From: Hoeflea_A sp963921345
GTDB taxonomy: Bacteria; Pseudomonadota; Alphaproteobacteria; Rhizobiales; Rhizobiaceae
Direction of reading: 5' to 3'
DNA: 64,000 nucleotides
NCBI GenBank assembly: GCA_963921345.3
Contig: OZ001228.1
Span: 62,001 to 126,000 of the forward strand
Position 1 is the first letter of the stretch. Every line of letters starts with the position of its first letter. Positions 1 through 8,426 of the stretch are shown here, in pieces. Position numbers and translations under genes: made by a program. The notes under the pieces are model-generated. The model ran no database searches. It was not told the origin of the DNA and was given only the letters and a program-made list of their open reading frames with translations.

Positions 1-252
1 AAAGATGCGCTCGCCGTGTTCGAACGCATCGTTGCAGCAGAACCGGATTACGTTCGCGCTCACGCGGGGCTTGTCGTCGCCCATATGCGCCTGGGCCGCA
101 AGCGCCGCGCCCGCGATTGCTATCGGGTACTGATCACGATCGATCCGGGCTTTCGACCCGATCGATGGATCGATCAGGATCAGTTTGAAAACAAAGAGGA
201 GATCGGCCGTTTCATCACCGACCTTCGTTCAGCGATGCGAGACGGCCGTTGA
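1..252 (+). CDS. C-terminal fragment of a TPR-repeat protein
   Basis: The reading frame is open from base 1 (KDALAVFERIV...) and ends at a TGA at 250-252, so the true start lies outside the window. The visible 83 residues form helical TPR-like repeats (AAEPDYVRAHAGLVVAHMRL, then RARDCYRVLITIDPGF) followed by a short charged tail. Such tails are common at the C-terminus of TPR proteins and of adenylate cyclases with TPR modules, but nothing visible decides the full architecture. The TPR assignment is from pattern only. Confidence 0.55.
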   Translation, partial: KDALAVFERIVAAEPDYVRAHAGLVVAHMRLGRKRRARDCYRVLITIDPGFRPDRWIDQDQFENKEEIGRFITDLRSAMRDGR

Positions 253-257
253 CGGAT

Positions 258-529
258 CCGGCGCGCCGGCTTCTCCATCGGCACGCTCTACCGCTACTTC
301 CGGCACAAGAGGCGATCCTGAAGGAAATGGTCGAGGCGGGGCTGCGGCTGCGCGCACGACGCTGAAGCCGTTCGGCCGCAGCCGGATGTGCTGCGGGATG
401 CTGCCGGAACTGGTCCGTGACGCCGCATGACCATGTTCTTCGACCCGGACATGCTCAGCGATATCGGATTACGCGGGGGAGCTGGTTGCGATCATGGCGC
501 ACATCGTGACGGGTCGGGAGCAGGTGTGA
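258..529 (+). pseudogene. decayed TetR-family regulator remnant
   Basis: A TetR-like helix-turn-helix stretch (GFSIGTLYRYF) is readable from about base 264, but the frame breaks after RYFRHK. It resumes in another frame as AILKEMVEAGLRLR and ends in a third piece, MTMFFDPDMLSDIGLR, joined by a further one-base slip in a G run near 476-480 to ELVAIMAHIVTGREQV and a stop at 527-529. The amino-terminal half of the HTH and much of the ligand domain are missing. At least two frameshifts and a deletion make this a remnant rather than a working gene. Confidence 0.6.
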
Positions 530-548
530 GGCCACACTTTGGTACCCT

Positions 549-1307
549 CTATTCCGGAGGGTCAGCCTGGATCTCGCATCCCCATCCGTCATAGTCTCCG
601 TTCAGATCGGTGGCATTGTCGAACAGCGCCAGTACGACCGGGTCGATGTCGGCGGGGACATCCTTGCGAACGAAATCAACCACAATCCGTGATGCGTGAT
701 CGTACAGGGGTTCAAGCGTGGTGATGTCGAACGCGTTTTGCCTGAGCCAATCGGCGAACTTCTCGGCTTCCGGACGGCTGTCGAAGTAAACCCGGTGATC
801 GATGTCCCGTGGTGCCGTCAGCTGATCCCCGTGCGCCTGAAGTGATTCGCAGACGCGGCGGTAGGTGATGAGCAGCATGCTTCGCGCGGATGGGAACAGA
901 AACCTGAAATAGGCATTCCATTCCTGATCCGGTCTTGTCCCGACCTCGAACTCATAGTCTGGGAAGCGCAGCATGGCCGCGTTTGCGGTTTTCTCGAACA
1001 GGGTCTTGTTGCGGGTATAAAAATAGAAGTTCCGGTTTCCGCCGGACGTGTTGCGCCCGACATAAACGGTATCGTCAGAAGCCGTTATGCTGTCGCAGAT
1101 ACCGTCTTCAAGAGCCGCGAGCGCATCGAACTCCTCTCCGCTGGAAAGCCCGTCCGGCCGTGGCAGTTGCATCCGCACCCGCAGATAACCAAGCCAATCA
1201 AAACCCCCCAGCGGTGCTTCCGACTGAATCCCAAGGTCGAAGAAGATCGATGCCGGAGAATCGTCGATCAGCAGGGGATAGAATTCCCATTCTTCGCTCA
1301 AGGCCAC
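549..1307 (-). CDS. DUF695 / RraB-like two-domain protein
   Basis: 252 residues. The N-terminal half (about 1-135) resembles the DUF695 family (WEFYPLLIDDSPASIFFDLG ... RNFYFYTRN). The C-terminal half (about 155-250) resembles the RNase E inhibitor RraB fold (HRVYFDSRPEAEKFADWLRQ ... CEI). This domain pair occurs in uncharacterised bacterial proteins. RraB homologues restrain RNase E, but that role is not shown for this architecture. The gene is monocistronic and antiparallel to its upstream neighbour. No signal peptide or membrane segment is visible. Confidence 0.7.
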   Translation of the reverse strand: MALSEEWEFYPLLIDDSPASIFFDLGIQSEAPLGGFDWLGYLRVRMQLPRPDGLSSGEEFDALAALEDGICDSITASDDTVYVGRNTSGGNRNFYFYTRNKTLFEKTANAAMLRFPDYEFEVGTRPDQEWNAYFRFLFPSARSMLLITYRRVCESLQAHGDQLTAPRDIDHRVYFDSRPEAEKFADWLRQNAFDITTLEPLYDHASRIVVDFVRKDVPADIDPVVLALFDNATDLNGDYDGWGCEIQADPPE

Positions 1308-1388
1308 GACTCCCAGAACGTTCGGACGGGAACCCTCGTAGACGCCAAACGGCCATTTCAGTCAAGCAGGTGGTTGCAGGTGCGCGGA

Positions 1389-1843
1389 TCACGAAACCCC
1401 GACCCGTTCCTCCAGGACCGTACCGAAATTCTTGAAAAACTGCCCTGCGAGCTTCTTCGACGTCGAGTCGATCAGCCGGCTGCCGAGCTGGGCGAGCTTG
1501 CCGCCGATGTCGGCCTTGACGTCGTAATGCAGCACGGTCTCATCGCCCTCTTCGACGAGTTTGACCCTGGCGCCGCCCTTGGCGAAGCCGGCGACGCCGC
1601 CCTTGCCTTCGCCGGAAATCGTGTAGCTTTCCGGCGGCACCAGGTCGCTGAGTTCGACGGCACCCTTGAAGCGCGCCTTGACCGGGCCGATCCGCAAGGT
1701 AACCGTGGCGTTCATCTCGGTCGGCGAGACCATTTCCAGCTCCTCGCAGCCGGGAATGCACTGCTTCAGGATTTCCGGATCGTTGAGCGCGGCGTAGACG
1801 GTTTCACGGGGGCGGCGATACGCTGGGTGTCGTTCATTTCCAT
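1389..1843 (-). pseudogene. coxG: coxG-like SRPBCC protein with frameshift near the start
   Basis: CoxG-family proteins (SRPBCC fold) are encoded with CO dehydrogenase and are thought to help anchor or mature it. An ATG at 1843 gives MEMNDTQRIAAP and then leaves frame. The family sequence (RETVYAALNDPEILKQCIPG ... LAGQFFKNFGTVL) continues in the +1 frame to the stop at 1389-1391. The break lies in a run of five Gs on the plus strand (1808-1812); one more base would restore AAPRETVYAAL. The rest of the protein, about 140 residues, is intact and well conserved. This is therefore either a very recent loss of function or a homopolymer sequencing error. It is the last gene of the cox operon, 45 bp after mocA. 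Confidence 0.8.
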
Positions 1844-1888
1844 GGGGGACGGTCCTTTTCGGTGGGGCTTGGGGTGGATGTTTCAAAC

Positions 1889-2527
1889 TCAGCCGCAGCA
1901 GGGGCCGCCAGGATAGGCGGCACGCAGCGCGCGGTCGTAATCGGGCGGGGTGTCGATGTCGCTGACGAAGGCGGCGTTGTCGACCGGGATGCGATCGACC
2001 TCGTCGGGTCGCGTTTCGATCAGCCGGCGGCAACCGGTGTTGAGGCCGCCGCCCGAGGCCTCGGCGGTGAGCCGAGCCGGCAGCACGATCGGGTTGCCGC
2101 GCTTGCCGGCGAAATCGGGCAGGGCGATGCGGTCGGCGCCGCGCTCCAGGAAGGAAGCGGCGAGCACCTGGTAATCGTGGGTTTCGAGATAGGGCATGTC
2201 GGCGAGGCAGACCATGACGCCGGCGGGCTTGCGGCCTTCTGCAGCAAGGGCGCGCAGGCCATAGGCGACGGATGTCCGCTGGCCCTCGGCAAAATCCGGG
2301 TTGAACGTCGTCGTCACGGGCAGCCTCTCCACAGCCGCGGCGATGGCCTCCGCCTCGAAACCGGTGACGACGATCACGCTGCCGAAACCGGCCCGCGCCA
2401 GTGTGTCGGCGGTGTGGCGAACCAGCGGCCGGCCGCCGAAGTTCAGCAGCAATTTGTTGGCCTCGCCCATGCGGGACGACAGCCCGGCCGCCAGCAGCAG
2501 TGCGTCGATGTCACCGGCTCGGGGCAC
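1889..2527 (-). CDS. MocA-like molybdenum cofactor nucleotidyltransferase
   Basis: A MobA/MocA-type NTP transferase: LLLAAGLSSRMGEANKLLL is the nucleotide-binding loop, and VCLADMPYLETHDY carries the metal-binding Asp motif. Family members transfer CMP to molybdopterin to make the MCD form used by CO dehydrogenase and other xanthine-oxidase-family enzymes. Its place between coxF and coxG fits CMP-cofactor supply for CoxL. I prefer the GTG at 2527, which has GAGG about 7 bases upstream and gives 212 residues. An ATG at 2560 would add 11 residues. The start region overlaps the end of coxF, suggesting coupled translation. Confidence 0.8.
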   Translation of the reverse strand: MPRAGDIDALLLAAGLSSRMGEANKLLLNFGGRPLVRHTADTLARAGFGSVIVVTGFEAEAIAAAVERLPVTTTFNPDFAEGQRTSVAYGLRALAAEGRKPAGVMVCLADMPYLETHDYQVLAASFLERGADRIALPDFAGKRGNPIVLPARLTAEASGGGLNTGCRRLIETRPDEVDRIPVDNAAFVSDIDTPPDYDRALRAAYPGGPCCG

Positions 2528-3362
2528 TTTGCACCTCGCCTGATAGTCCTTCCGACACATGGTCGCCGATCTGCCGGGTGCGCCGCAATTGTACTATTTG
2601 GCCAATAATCGACAGCGCGATTTCTTCAGGCTCCACCGCGGAAATATCGAGCCCGGCCGGGGCATGCACGTCGCCAAGTCGCGCCGCCAGCTCCGCGTCA
2701 CCGGCCACATCGGCGGCGAGCGCGTGGAATTTCGTGCGGCTTGCCACCATGCCGAGATAGCCGGCATCGCTGGCAAGGGCCGCGCGCAGGGCCTCGCGGT
2801 CCCGACGTCCCTGGGTGGAGAGAACCAGAGCGTCGGCCGGCGTGGCCTCCGCTGCGGCCAATGCGAAGTCGGCATGGACTTCGCCGGCGTTTGCAGGCGT
2901 CTCCCCGTCGAGCCCGGGCGCGCCGAGCACGGTGCGGTAGCCGATGGCCCTGGCCAGGTCGACCAGCGTCAGGGCGATGGGCGATGCGCCGAGCACAATC
3001 AGCCGGCGGGTCGCCTTCATCGGTTCGAGAAAGATCTCGACGGTGCCGCCGCTCGGACAGGAAGATTTGTGCAAGGTGGTGCCGTCGGCATCGACCGGCG
3101 CCACGACCTCGTCCTTCGGCTTGACGCGGATCATCGTCGCCTCGCCCGATTTCAGCGCCGCCAGCGCCTCCTTGCGGACTGCGCCGCTGACGCAAGAGCC
3201 GCCGAGAAAGCCGTGCAGGTCGCCGTCTTCCGTCACCACCGCCTTGGCGCCCGGCTTGGCGGAGGTGGCGTCCTTGGTGCGCACGATGGTGGCAACGCAA
3301 AAACTCTGGCCGGCGCGGCGCAGGGTTTCAATGAGATCGAGCGTGGTGTTGGCGAGTTTCAT
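2511..3362 (-). CDS. coxF: CoxF/XdhC-family CO dehydrogenase maturation factor
   Basis: 283 residues with the XdhC/CoxI layout. An N-terminal domain contains FLGGSCVSGAVRKEAL and CPSGGTVEIFLEP. A C-terminal Rossmann-like domain follows (RLIVLGASPIALTLVDLA ... YLGMVASRTKF). XdhC proteins hold the molybdenum cofactor and promote its sulfuration before insertion; in Oligotropha CoxF is proposed to act late in building the CuSMo site of CoxL. Here it lies directly downstream of coxE (9-bp gap) in the canonical coxDEF order. Confidence 0.85.
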   Translation of the reverse strand: MKLANTTLDLIETLRRAGQSFCVATIVRTKDATSAKPGAKAVVTEDGDLHGFLGGSCVSGAVRKEALAALKSGEATMIRVKPKDEVVAPVDADGTTLHKSSCPSGGTVEIFLEPMKATRRLIVLGASPIALTLVDLARAIGYRTVLGAPGLDGETPANAGEVHADFALAAAEATPADALVLSTQGRRDREALRAALASDAGYLGMVASRTKFHALAADVAGDAELAARLGDVHAPAGLDISAVEPEEIALSIIGQIVQLRRTRQIGDHVSEGLSGEVQSAPSR

Positions 3363-3371
3363 CGGCGGATC

Positions 3372-4565
3372 TCACAGGGCAGCCAGATGCGGTTCCAGCC
3401 GCGAAAGGCTCTCGAGCGTGTTGGCGGCGGCGAAATGGTCGATATGCGGCCGGGCGGCCTGCATGGCGGCGGTCACCGGCCGGTAGTTTTCCCAGCCGAG
3501 CAGCGGGTTGAGCCAGACCAGCTTGCGCACCCGCTTCTTCATGCGGGCGAGCTCGTCGGCCAGCGCCTCCGGCGTGCCGGTGTCGTAGCCGTCGCTGACG
3601 ACGATGGCGACGGTGCGTGAGTTGACCGCCTTTTTCGCGTGGTGACGGTTGAAGGTGGCGAGGCTCTCGCCCAGCCGCGTGCCGCCGCCGAAGCCTTCCG
3701 CCATCAGCGCCAGCCGGGTCATGGCGCGGGCCGAATTGCGGTCGCGTACGGCATCGGTGACCCGCACCAGTTTGGTGTGGAAGATAAAGGCGTCGGTGTG
3801 CAGCCAGCTGCAGACCAGGCCTTTCACGAACTGCAGGAAGAAGCGGCTGTAGTGCTTCATCGAGCCGGAAACGTCGAGGAAGATCACGATGTTGACCGGT
3901 CTGTGCGGGGCCGAACGGCGATAGAGGTCGATCGGTTCGCCGCCGCGCGGCAGCGCGTGGCGGATGGTGCGCCGCAGATCGATGCGGGCACCGCGGCGCG
4001 ACGGGCGATAGCGCCGCGTCAGCCGGTAGCGCATGGCGCTGGCCAGCCGGTAGGCCAGATCTTCGGCGGCGCGGATCTCGTCCGGATCGACGATGTGCTT
4101 GAGGTCGGTCTTCTGCAGCACCGAGGTCTTTGCGGCGATCAGCCGGCCGGACGCCTCGCTGCCGATGTCGTCGCCGGCTTGCGTTTCAATCTGCGGCGTT
4201 TCCTGGCCTTTTCCGTCCGCGGCTTCGCCAAAATGGCTCTGCCACAGCGGCGCCCGCTTGGGCGGCTTGCGGATGTCGGGCGAGGCGGTGGGGCGGGCGA
4301 GGTCGCGGCGGCGGCCGGAAGCCAGCCAGAAGGCCTCGAACAGGTCGTCGAAGCGCAGCCAGTCCTCGCGGCCGCAGGCGAACAGGATTTTCAGCTCCTG
4401 GCGGATGCGCGGCAACGGCGCGAGCGGGCGCGAGCCGAGATGTTCGACGGCGATGCGGGCCTCATTGGAGCCGACCTTGAAGCCGTTGAGGCGCAGATGG
4501 TCGATGAAGCCGACGATGCGGTCGACCAGCGGCGCGGCGCGATCTTTCGCGGGCACGGCAACCAT
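3372..4565 (-). CDS. coxE: CoxE, VWA-domain CO dehydrogenase maturation protein
   Basis: 397 residues. The C-terminal von Willebrand A domain starts around residue 220 with the MIDAS motif DVSGSM in IVIFLDVSGSMKHYSRF, and continues through VSDGYDTG. The N-terminal half is the CoxE-specific region (RIVGFIDHLRLNGFKVG). CoxE works with the MoxR ATPase CoxD in copper insertion into the CuSMo centre of CoxL, as known for Oligotropha. It starts one base after the coxD stop codon, so the two genes are translationally linked. Confidence 0.9.
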   Translation of the reverse strand: MVAVPAKDRAAPLVDRIVGFIDHLRLNGFKVGSNEARIAVEHLGSRPLAPLPRIRQELKILFACGREDWLRFDDLFEAFWLASGRRRDLARPTASPDIRKPPKRAPLWQSHFGEAADGKGQETPQIETQAGDDIGSEASGRLIAAKTSVLQKTDLKHIVDPDEIRAAEDLAYRLASAMRYRLTRRYRPSRRGARIDLRRTIRHALPRGGEPIDLYRRSAPHRPVNIVIFLDVSGSMKHYSRFFLQFVKGLVCSWLHTDAFIFHTKLVRVTDAVRDRNSARAMTRLALMAEGFGGGTRLGESLATFNRHHAKKAVNSRTVAIVVSDGYDTGTPEALADELARMKKRVRKLVWLNPLLGWENYRPVTAAMQAARPHIDHFAAANTLESLSRLEPHLAAL

Positions 4566-4566
4566 G

Positions 4567-5445
4567 TCAGGCGGCCTTGCCGGCCAGCCGCGAAACGACC
4601 TCGCGGGTGACGGACTTGATGTCGGACTCGGTCTTGAGCAGGCAGATCATGCTGGACGTGACCTTGTCGAGATCGTCGTCCAGCGCCGCGAGACCGAAGC
4701 CGGTCAGCGCCGCAGCCCAGTCGAGCGTCTCTGCGATACCCGGTTTCTTCTCCAGATCCTCGCGTCGCAGGTTCTGGATGAAGCCGACGAGCTGCGCCGC
4801 CAATTGCTGCTCGATGCCGGGAAGCCGCGCCAGCACGATCTCCAGTTCGCGCCCGTGGTCGGGGAACTCGACATAGGCGTAAAGGCAGCAACGGCGCAGC
4901 GCGTCGGACAGCTCTCGCGTGCCGTTCGAGGTAAGGATCACATGCGGCCGTGCCTTGGCGGCGATCGTTCCGAGTTCCGGGATGGTGATCTGGAAATCGG
5001 ACAAAATTTCAAGCAGATAGGCTTCGAATTCCTCGTCGGCCCGGTCGATCTCGTCGATCAGCAGCACCGGACTCTCGTCCTGGCCGATGGCTTCCAGCAG
5101 GGGCCGTTTCAGCAGGAACTCTTCGGAAAAGATGTGCTTTTCGACGCTTTCGGCCGACACCGCCTCGTGTTCGCGGGCACGGATCGCCAGCAGCTGTTTC
5201 TGGTAGTTCCACTCATAGATGGCTGAGGTGGAGTCGAGGCCCTCATAGCACTGCAGCCGGATCAGCCGTGTGTCGAGCACCTCGGCCAGCGCCTTGGCGG
5301 TCTCCGTCTTGCCGACGCCGGCCTCGCCCTCGAGCAGCAGCGGGCGCTGCAGGTCGAGTGCCAGTTGCAGGGCGACGGCCAGCTGCGGATCGGCCAGATA
5401 GCCGACTTGCGCCAGGCCCGATGTGATGTCGGTTGTCATGGACAA
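4567..5445 (-). CDS. coxD: CoxD, MoxR-family AAA+ ATPase
   Basis: 292 residues. Walker A is GEAGVGKTETAKAL (about 40-53), Walker B is VLLIDEIDRAD (about 126-136), and sensor 1 lies in VILTSNGTREL. MoxR ATPases act as chaperones with a VWA partner; CoxD is known to drive sulfuration and copper loading of the CoxL active site. The gene follows coxL after 67 bases that contain a strong hairpin, and runs into coxE with one base between. Confidence 0.92.
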   Translation of the reverse strand: MSMTTDITSGLAQVGYLADPQLAVALQLALDLQRPLLLEGEAGVGKTETAKALAEVLDTRLIRLQCYEGLDSTSAIYEWNYQKQLLAIRAREHEAVSAESVEKHIFSEEFLLKRPLLEAIGQDESPVLLIDEIDRADEEFEAYLLEILSDFQITIPELGTIAAKARPHVILTSNGTRELSDALRRCCLYAYVEFPDHGRELEIVLARLPGIEQQLAAQLVGFIQNLRREDLEKKPGIAETLDWAAALTGFGLAALDDDLDKVTSSMICLLKTESDIKSVTREVVSRLAGKAA

Positions 5446-5475
5446 TAAACTAGTTCTTTCGCCCCGAACGGCCAG

Positions 5476-5501
5476 TTCGCCGCCGGATGCCCGGCGGCGA
5501 A
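5476..5501 (-). terminator. coxL-coxD intercistronic hairpin
   Basis: TTCGCCGCCGG-atgc-CCGGCGGCGAA is a perfect 11-bp inverted repeat with a 4-base loop, just after the coxL stop. No T run follows, so it is more likely an mRNA 3-prime stabiliser or partial terminator that keeps structural-subunit mRNA above maturation-gene mRNA than a complete stop. Confidence 0.6.
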
Positions 5502-5512
5502 GCGGCGTTGTG

Positions 5513-7924
5513 TCAGCCCGTCAGGCCCAGGTTCTTGGCCGTCTGCCAGACGCGCCAATGGTCGTGCGGCATCTGGGTGTGAACGAGGCCCTTGTGGGCG
5601 AAGGCGTCGTTGACGGCGTTGGAAAAGGCCGGGACGCCGCCGACATTGGGGCTTTCGCCGACGCCCTTGGCGCCGATCGGGTGATGCGGGCTCGGCGTCG
5701 TCGTGTGATCGGTCTGCCAGAACGGCGTCTCGACCGCGGTCGGCAGGAAGAAGTCCATCAGGCTGCCGCCGCTGATATTGCCGATCTCGTCATAGGAGAT
5801 GTCCTGCCCCATGGCGATCGCCAGCGCCTCGGTCAGTCCGCCATGCACCTGCCCCTCGATGATCATCGGGTTGATGCGGGTGCCGCAATCGTCGAGCGCG
5901 TAGAAGCTGCGGACGTCGGTGACGCCGGTGTCGACATCGACATCGACGACGCAGATATAGGCGCCGAACGGGTAGGTCATGTTGGGCGGATCGTAGTAGG
6001 ACACCGCCTCGAGGCCGGGTTCCAGGCCCGGGATGGCCTGGTTGTAGGAGGCAAAGGCGATTTCCTTCATCGTCTTGTGAGCCTCCGGATTGCCCTTGAC
6101 CTGGAAACGGTCGACGTCCCATTCGAGGTCGCCCTCATGCACCTCCAGGAGGTAGGCGGCGATCATCTGCGCCTTGGCGCGGATCTTGCGGCCGGCCATG
6201 GCGGTCGCCGCACCCGCCACCGGTGTCGAGCGCGAGCCGTAGGTGCCGAGCCCGTAGGGCGCGGTGTCGGTGTCGCCTTCCTCCAGCGTGATGTCCTCGG
6301 CCGGAATGCCGATCTCCGTCGCCAGGATCTGGGCGAAGGTGGTGGCGTGGCCCTGGCCCTGGCTGATGGTGCCGAGCCGGGCGATGGCCGATCCCGTCGG
6401 GTGGATGCGGATTTCGCAGGAGTCGAACATGCCGAGGCCGAGAATGTCGCAGTTCTTGACCGGGCCGGCACCGACGATCTCGGTGAAATGGGCGATGCCG
6501 ATGCCCATCAGCGAACGGGTCTCGCCGCGCTCGAAGGCAGCGCGGTTTTCCGCCTGTTCGGCACGCAGCGCCTGGTAGTCGACGCTCTGCAGTGCCTTGT
6601 CCATGGCGGTGTGATAGTCGCCGCTGTCATATTCCCAACCGAGCGCCGAGGTGTAGGGGAACTGCTCCTTTTTGATGAAGTTCTTCATCCGCAGGTCCGC
6701 CGGGTCCATATCCAGCTTGCGGGCAAGCACGTCGATCATGCGTTCGATCAGGTAGGCGGCCTCCGTAACCCGGAACGAGCAGCGATAGGCGACGCCGCCC
6801 GGCGCCTTGTTGGTGTAGACGCCGTCGACGCCGACATAGGCGACCGGAATATCATAGGAACCTGTGCAGATGTGAAAGAAGCCGGCCGGGAATTTGGTCG
6901 GGTCGGCGCAGGCGTCGAAGGCACCGTGATCGGCGAGCACGTGGCAGTGCAGGCCGGTGATCTTGCCGTCGCGCGTCGCCGCCAGCTTGCCGGTCATGTG
7001 ATAGTCGCGGGCAAAGGCGGTCGCCGACAGGTTCTCGATACGGTCCTCGACCCACTTGATCGGTACGCCGGTTACGATCGAGGCGACGGCCGAGCAGATA
7101 TAGCCCGGATAGACGCCGACCTTGTTGCCGAAGCCGCCGCCGATATCCGGCGAGACGATGCGGATGTTGTGTTCCGGAATGTTGGTGATCAGCGAGGCGA
7201 CGGTGCGCACCGCATGCGGCGCCTGGAACGTGCCCCAGATCGTCAGCTTGCCGTTCACCTTGTCCATGGAAGCGACGCAGCCGCAGGTCTCCAGCGGGCA
7301 GGGATGGACGCGCTGATAGGTGATCAGTTCCTCGACCGTCACCTCGGCATCGGCGAGCGCCTGGTTCGCGCCGGCCTCGTCGCCCTCCTCCCAATGGAAA
7401 ATGTGGTTGTGGTGCTTGCGCGGCCCGTGGGCGCCTTCCATCTTGTCCTTGATGTCCTCGCGCAGAAGCGGCGCGTCGGCGTCCATCGCCTTGAAGGCGT
7501 CCGTGAGCGCCGGCAGTTCCTCATAGTCGACCTCGACCAGATCGACGGCATCGGCCGCCGCATAGCGGTCGGAGGCGACGACGAAGGCGACCTCCTGATT
7601 CTGGAACAGCACCTTTTCGTCGGCGAGCACCGCCTGTACGTCGCCGGCGAGCGTCGGCATGTAGTGCAGGTTGAGGGGCTTGAGGTCTTCGGCCGTCAGC
7701 ACCGCGACGACCCCCGGGGCGGCGAGGGCCGCGTCCTTGTTGATCGACTTGATGCGCGCATGGCCGTAGGGCGAGCGGACGAAATCGCCGAACAGCATGC
7801 CCGGCAGCTTGATGTCGTCGACATAATTGCCCTTGCCCTGGGTGAAGCGGGCGTCCTCGACGCGCTTGCGCGACGATCCAAGGCCCTGGAGCTTTTCGAC
7901 GCGTTCCTTGGTGTCGGTGGTCAT
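5513..7924 (-). CDS. coxL: CO dehydrogenase large subunit CoxL, form I
   Basis: 803 residues, the normal size. This is the catalytic subunit that oxidises CO to CO2 at a CuSMo site with a molybdopterin-CMP cofactor. The form I active-site loop is present as VAYRCSFR with the copper-binding cysteine at residue 382. Form II enzymes carry AYRGAGR instead. The conserved Glu of KGVGES is at residue 757, and the cofactor-binding segments GGGFGNK and ISQGQGHATTF are intact. The ATG at 7924 overlaps the coxS stop by 4 bases (ATGA), indicating coupled translation. No stop, indel or missing key residue is visible, so the enzyme should be functional. Confidence 0.95.
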   Translation of the reverse strand: MTTDTKERVEKLQGLGSSRKRVEDARFTQGKGNYVDDIKLPGMLFGDFVRSPYGHARIKSINKDAALAAPGVVAVLTAEDLKPLNLHYMPTLAGDVQAVLADEKVLFQNQEVAFVVASDRYAAADAVDLVEVDYEELPALTDAFKAMDADAPLLREDIKDKMEGAHGPRKHHNHIFHWEEGDEAGANQALADAEVTVEELITYQRVHPCPLETCGCVASMDKVNGKLTIWGTFQAPHAVRTVASLITNIPEHNIRIVSPDIGGGFGNKVGVYPGYICSAVASIVTGVPIKWVEDRIENLSATAFARDYHMTGKLAATRDGKITGLHCHVLADHGAFDACADPTKFPAGFFHICTGSYDIPVAYVGVDGVYTNKAPGGVAYRCSFRVTEAAYLIERMIDVLARKLDMDPADLRMKNFIKKEQFPYTSALGWEYDSGDYHTAMDKALQSVDYQALRAEQAENRAAFERGETRSLMGIGIAHFTEIVGAGPVKNCDILGLGMFDSCEIRIHPTGSAIARLGTISQGQGHATTFAQILATEIGIPAEDITLEEGDTDTAPYGLGTYGSRSTPVAGAATAMAGRKIRAKAQMIAAYLLEVHEGDLEWDVDRFQVKGNPEAHKTMKEIAFASYNQAIPGLEPGLEAVSYYDPPNMTYPFGAYICVVDVDVDTGVTDVRSFYALDDCGTRINPMIIEGQVHGGLTEALAIAMGQDISYDEIGNISGGSLMDFFLPTAVETPFWQTDHTTTPSPHHPIGAKGVGESPNVGGVPAFSNAVNDAFAHKGLVHTQMPHDHWRVWQTAKNLGLTG

Positions 7925-8412
7925 TCTGCTGCCTCCTTCACGGCAAGTTCTTCGGCGGCGGCCTGAATGGCCTTGACGATGTTCTGGTAGCCGGTGCAGC
8001 GGCACAGATTGCCGCTGATGCCGTAGCGGATTTCCTCTTCGCTCGGACTGGGATTTTCCTGCAGCAGGCGCCAGGCGCGGGTGATCATGCCCGGCGTGCA
8101 GAAGCCGCATTGCAGTCCGTGATGCTGGCGGAAGGCTTCCTGCAGCGCATGCAGGGTGCCGTCCGGATTGGCGATGCCTTCGATGGTGGTCACATCGGCA
8201 CCTTCGGCCTGGGCGGCGAAGACAGTGCAGGATTTGACCGACTTGCCGTCGATATCGACGGTGCAGGCGCCGCAATGGCTGGTGTCGCAACCGATATGCG
8301 GGCCGGTCAGGTTGAGTTCCTCGCGCAGCACGTGGATGAGCAGGGTGCGCGGCTCCGTCGTCGTCTCGACCGGCTGGCCGTTGACGGTCATCTTGAGGTT
8401 GATCTTGGACAT
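7921..8412 (-). CDS. coxS: CO dehydrogenase small [2Fe-2S] subunit CoxS
   Basis: 163 residues carrying two [2Fe-2S] clusters. The N-terminal plant-ferredoxin-type cluster uses C42, C47, C50 and C62 (CDTSHCGAC ... SC). The C-terminal cluster uses C102, C105, C137 and C139 (CGFC ... CRC). It passes electrons from the Mo site in CoxL to FAD in CoxM. All eight ligands are present. It sits between coxM (14-bp gap) and coxL (4-bp overlap) in the usual M-S-L order. Confidence 0.95.
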   Translation of the reverse strand: MSKINLKMTVNGQPVETTTEPRTLLIHVLREELNLTGPHIGCDTSHCGACTVDIDGKSVKSCTVFAAQAEGADVTTIEGIANPDGTLHALQEAFRQHHGLQCGFCTPGMITRAWRLLQENPSPSEEEIRYGISGNLCRCTGYQNIVKAIQAAAEELAVKEAAE

Positions 8413-8426
8413 TGCTTCCTCCGGAC

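Noticed and set aside
5513..7924. CoxL as a xanthine dehydrogenase or form II (BMS) protein
   Set aside because: The active-site loop is AYRCSFR with the copper-ligand Cys, not the AYRGAGR of form II, and the operon carries the dedicated coxDEF genes.
5423..7966. A long plus-strand open frame of 847 codons opposite coxL
   Set aside because: It is antisense to a highly conserved gene. Its translation is rich in Arg, Gly and Ala without any motif. In GC-rich DNA such antisense frames are expected.
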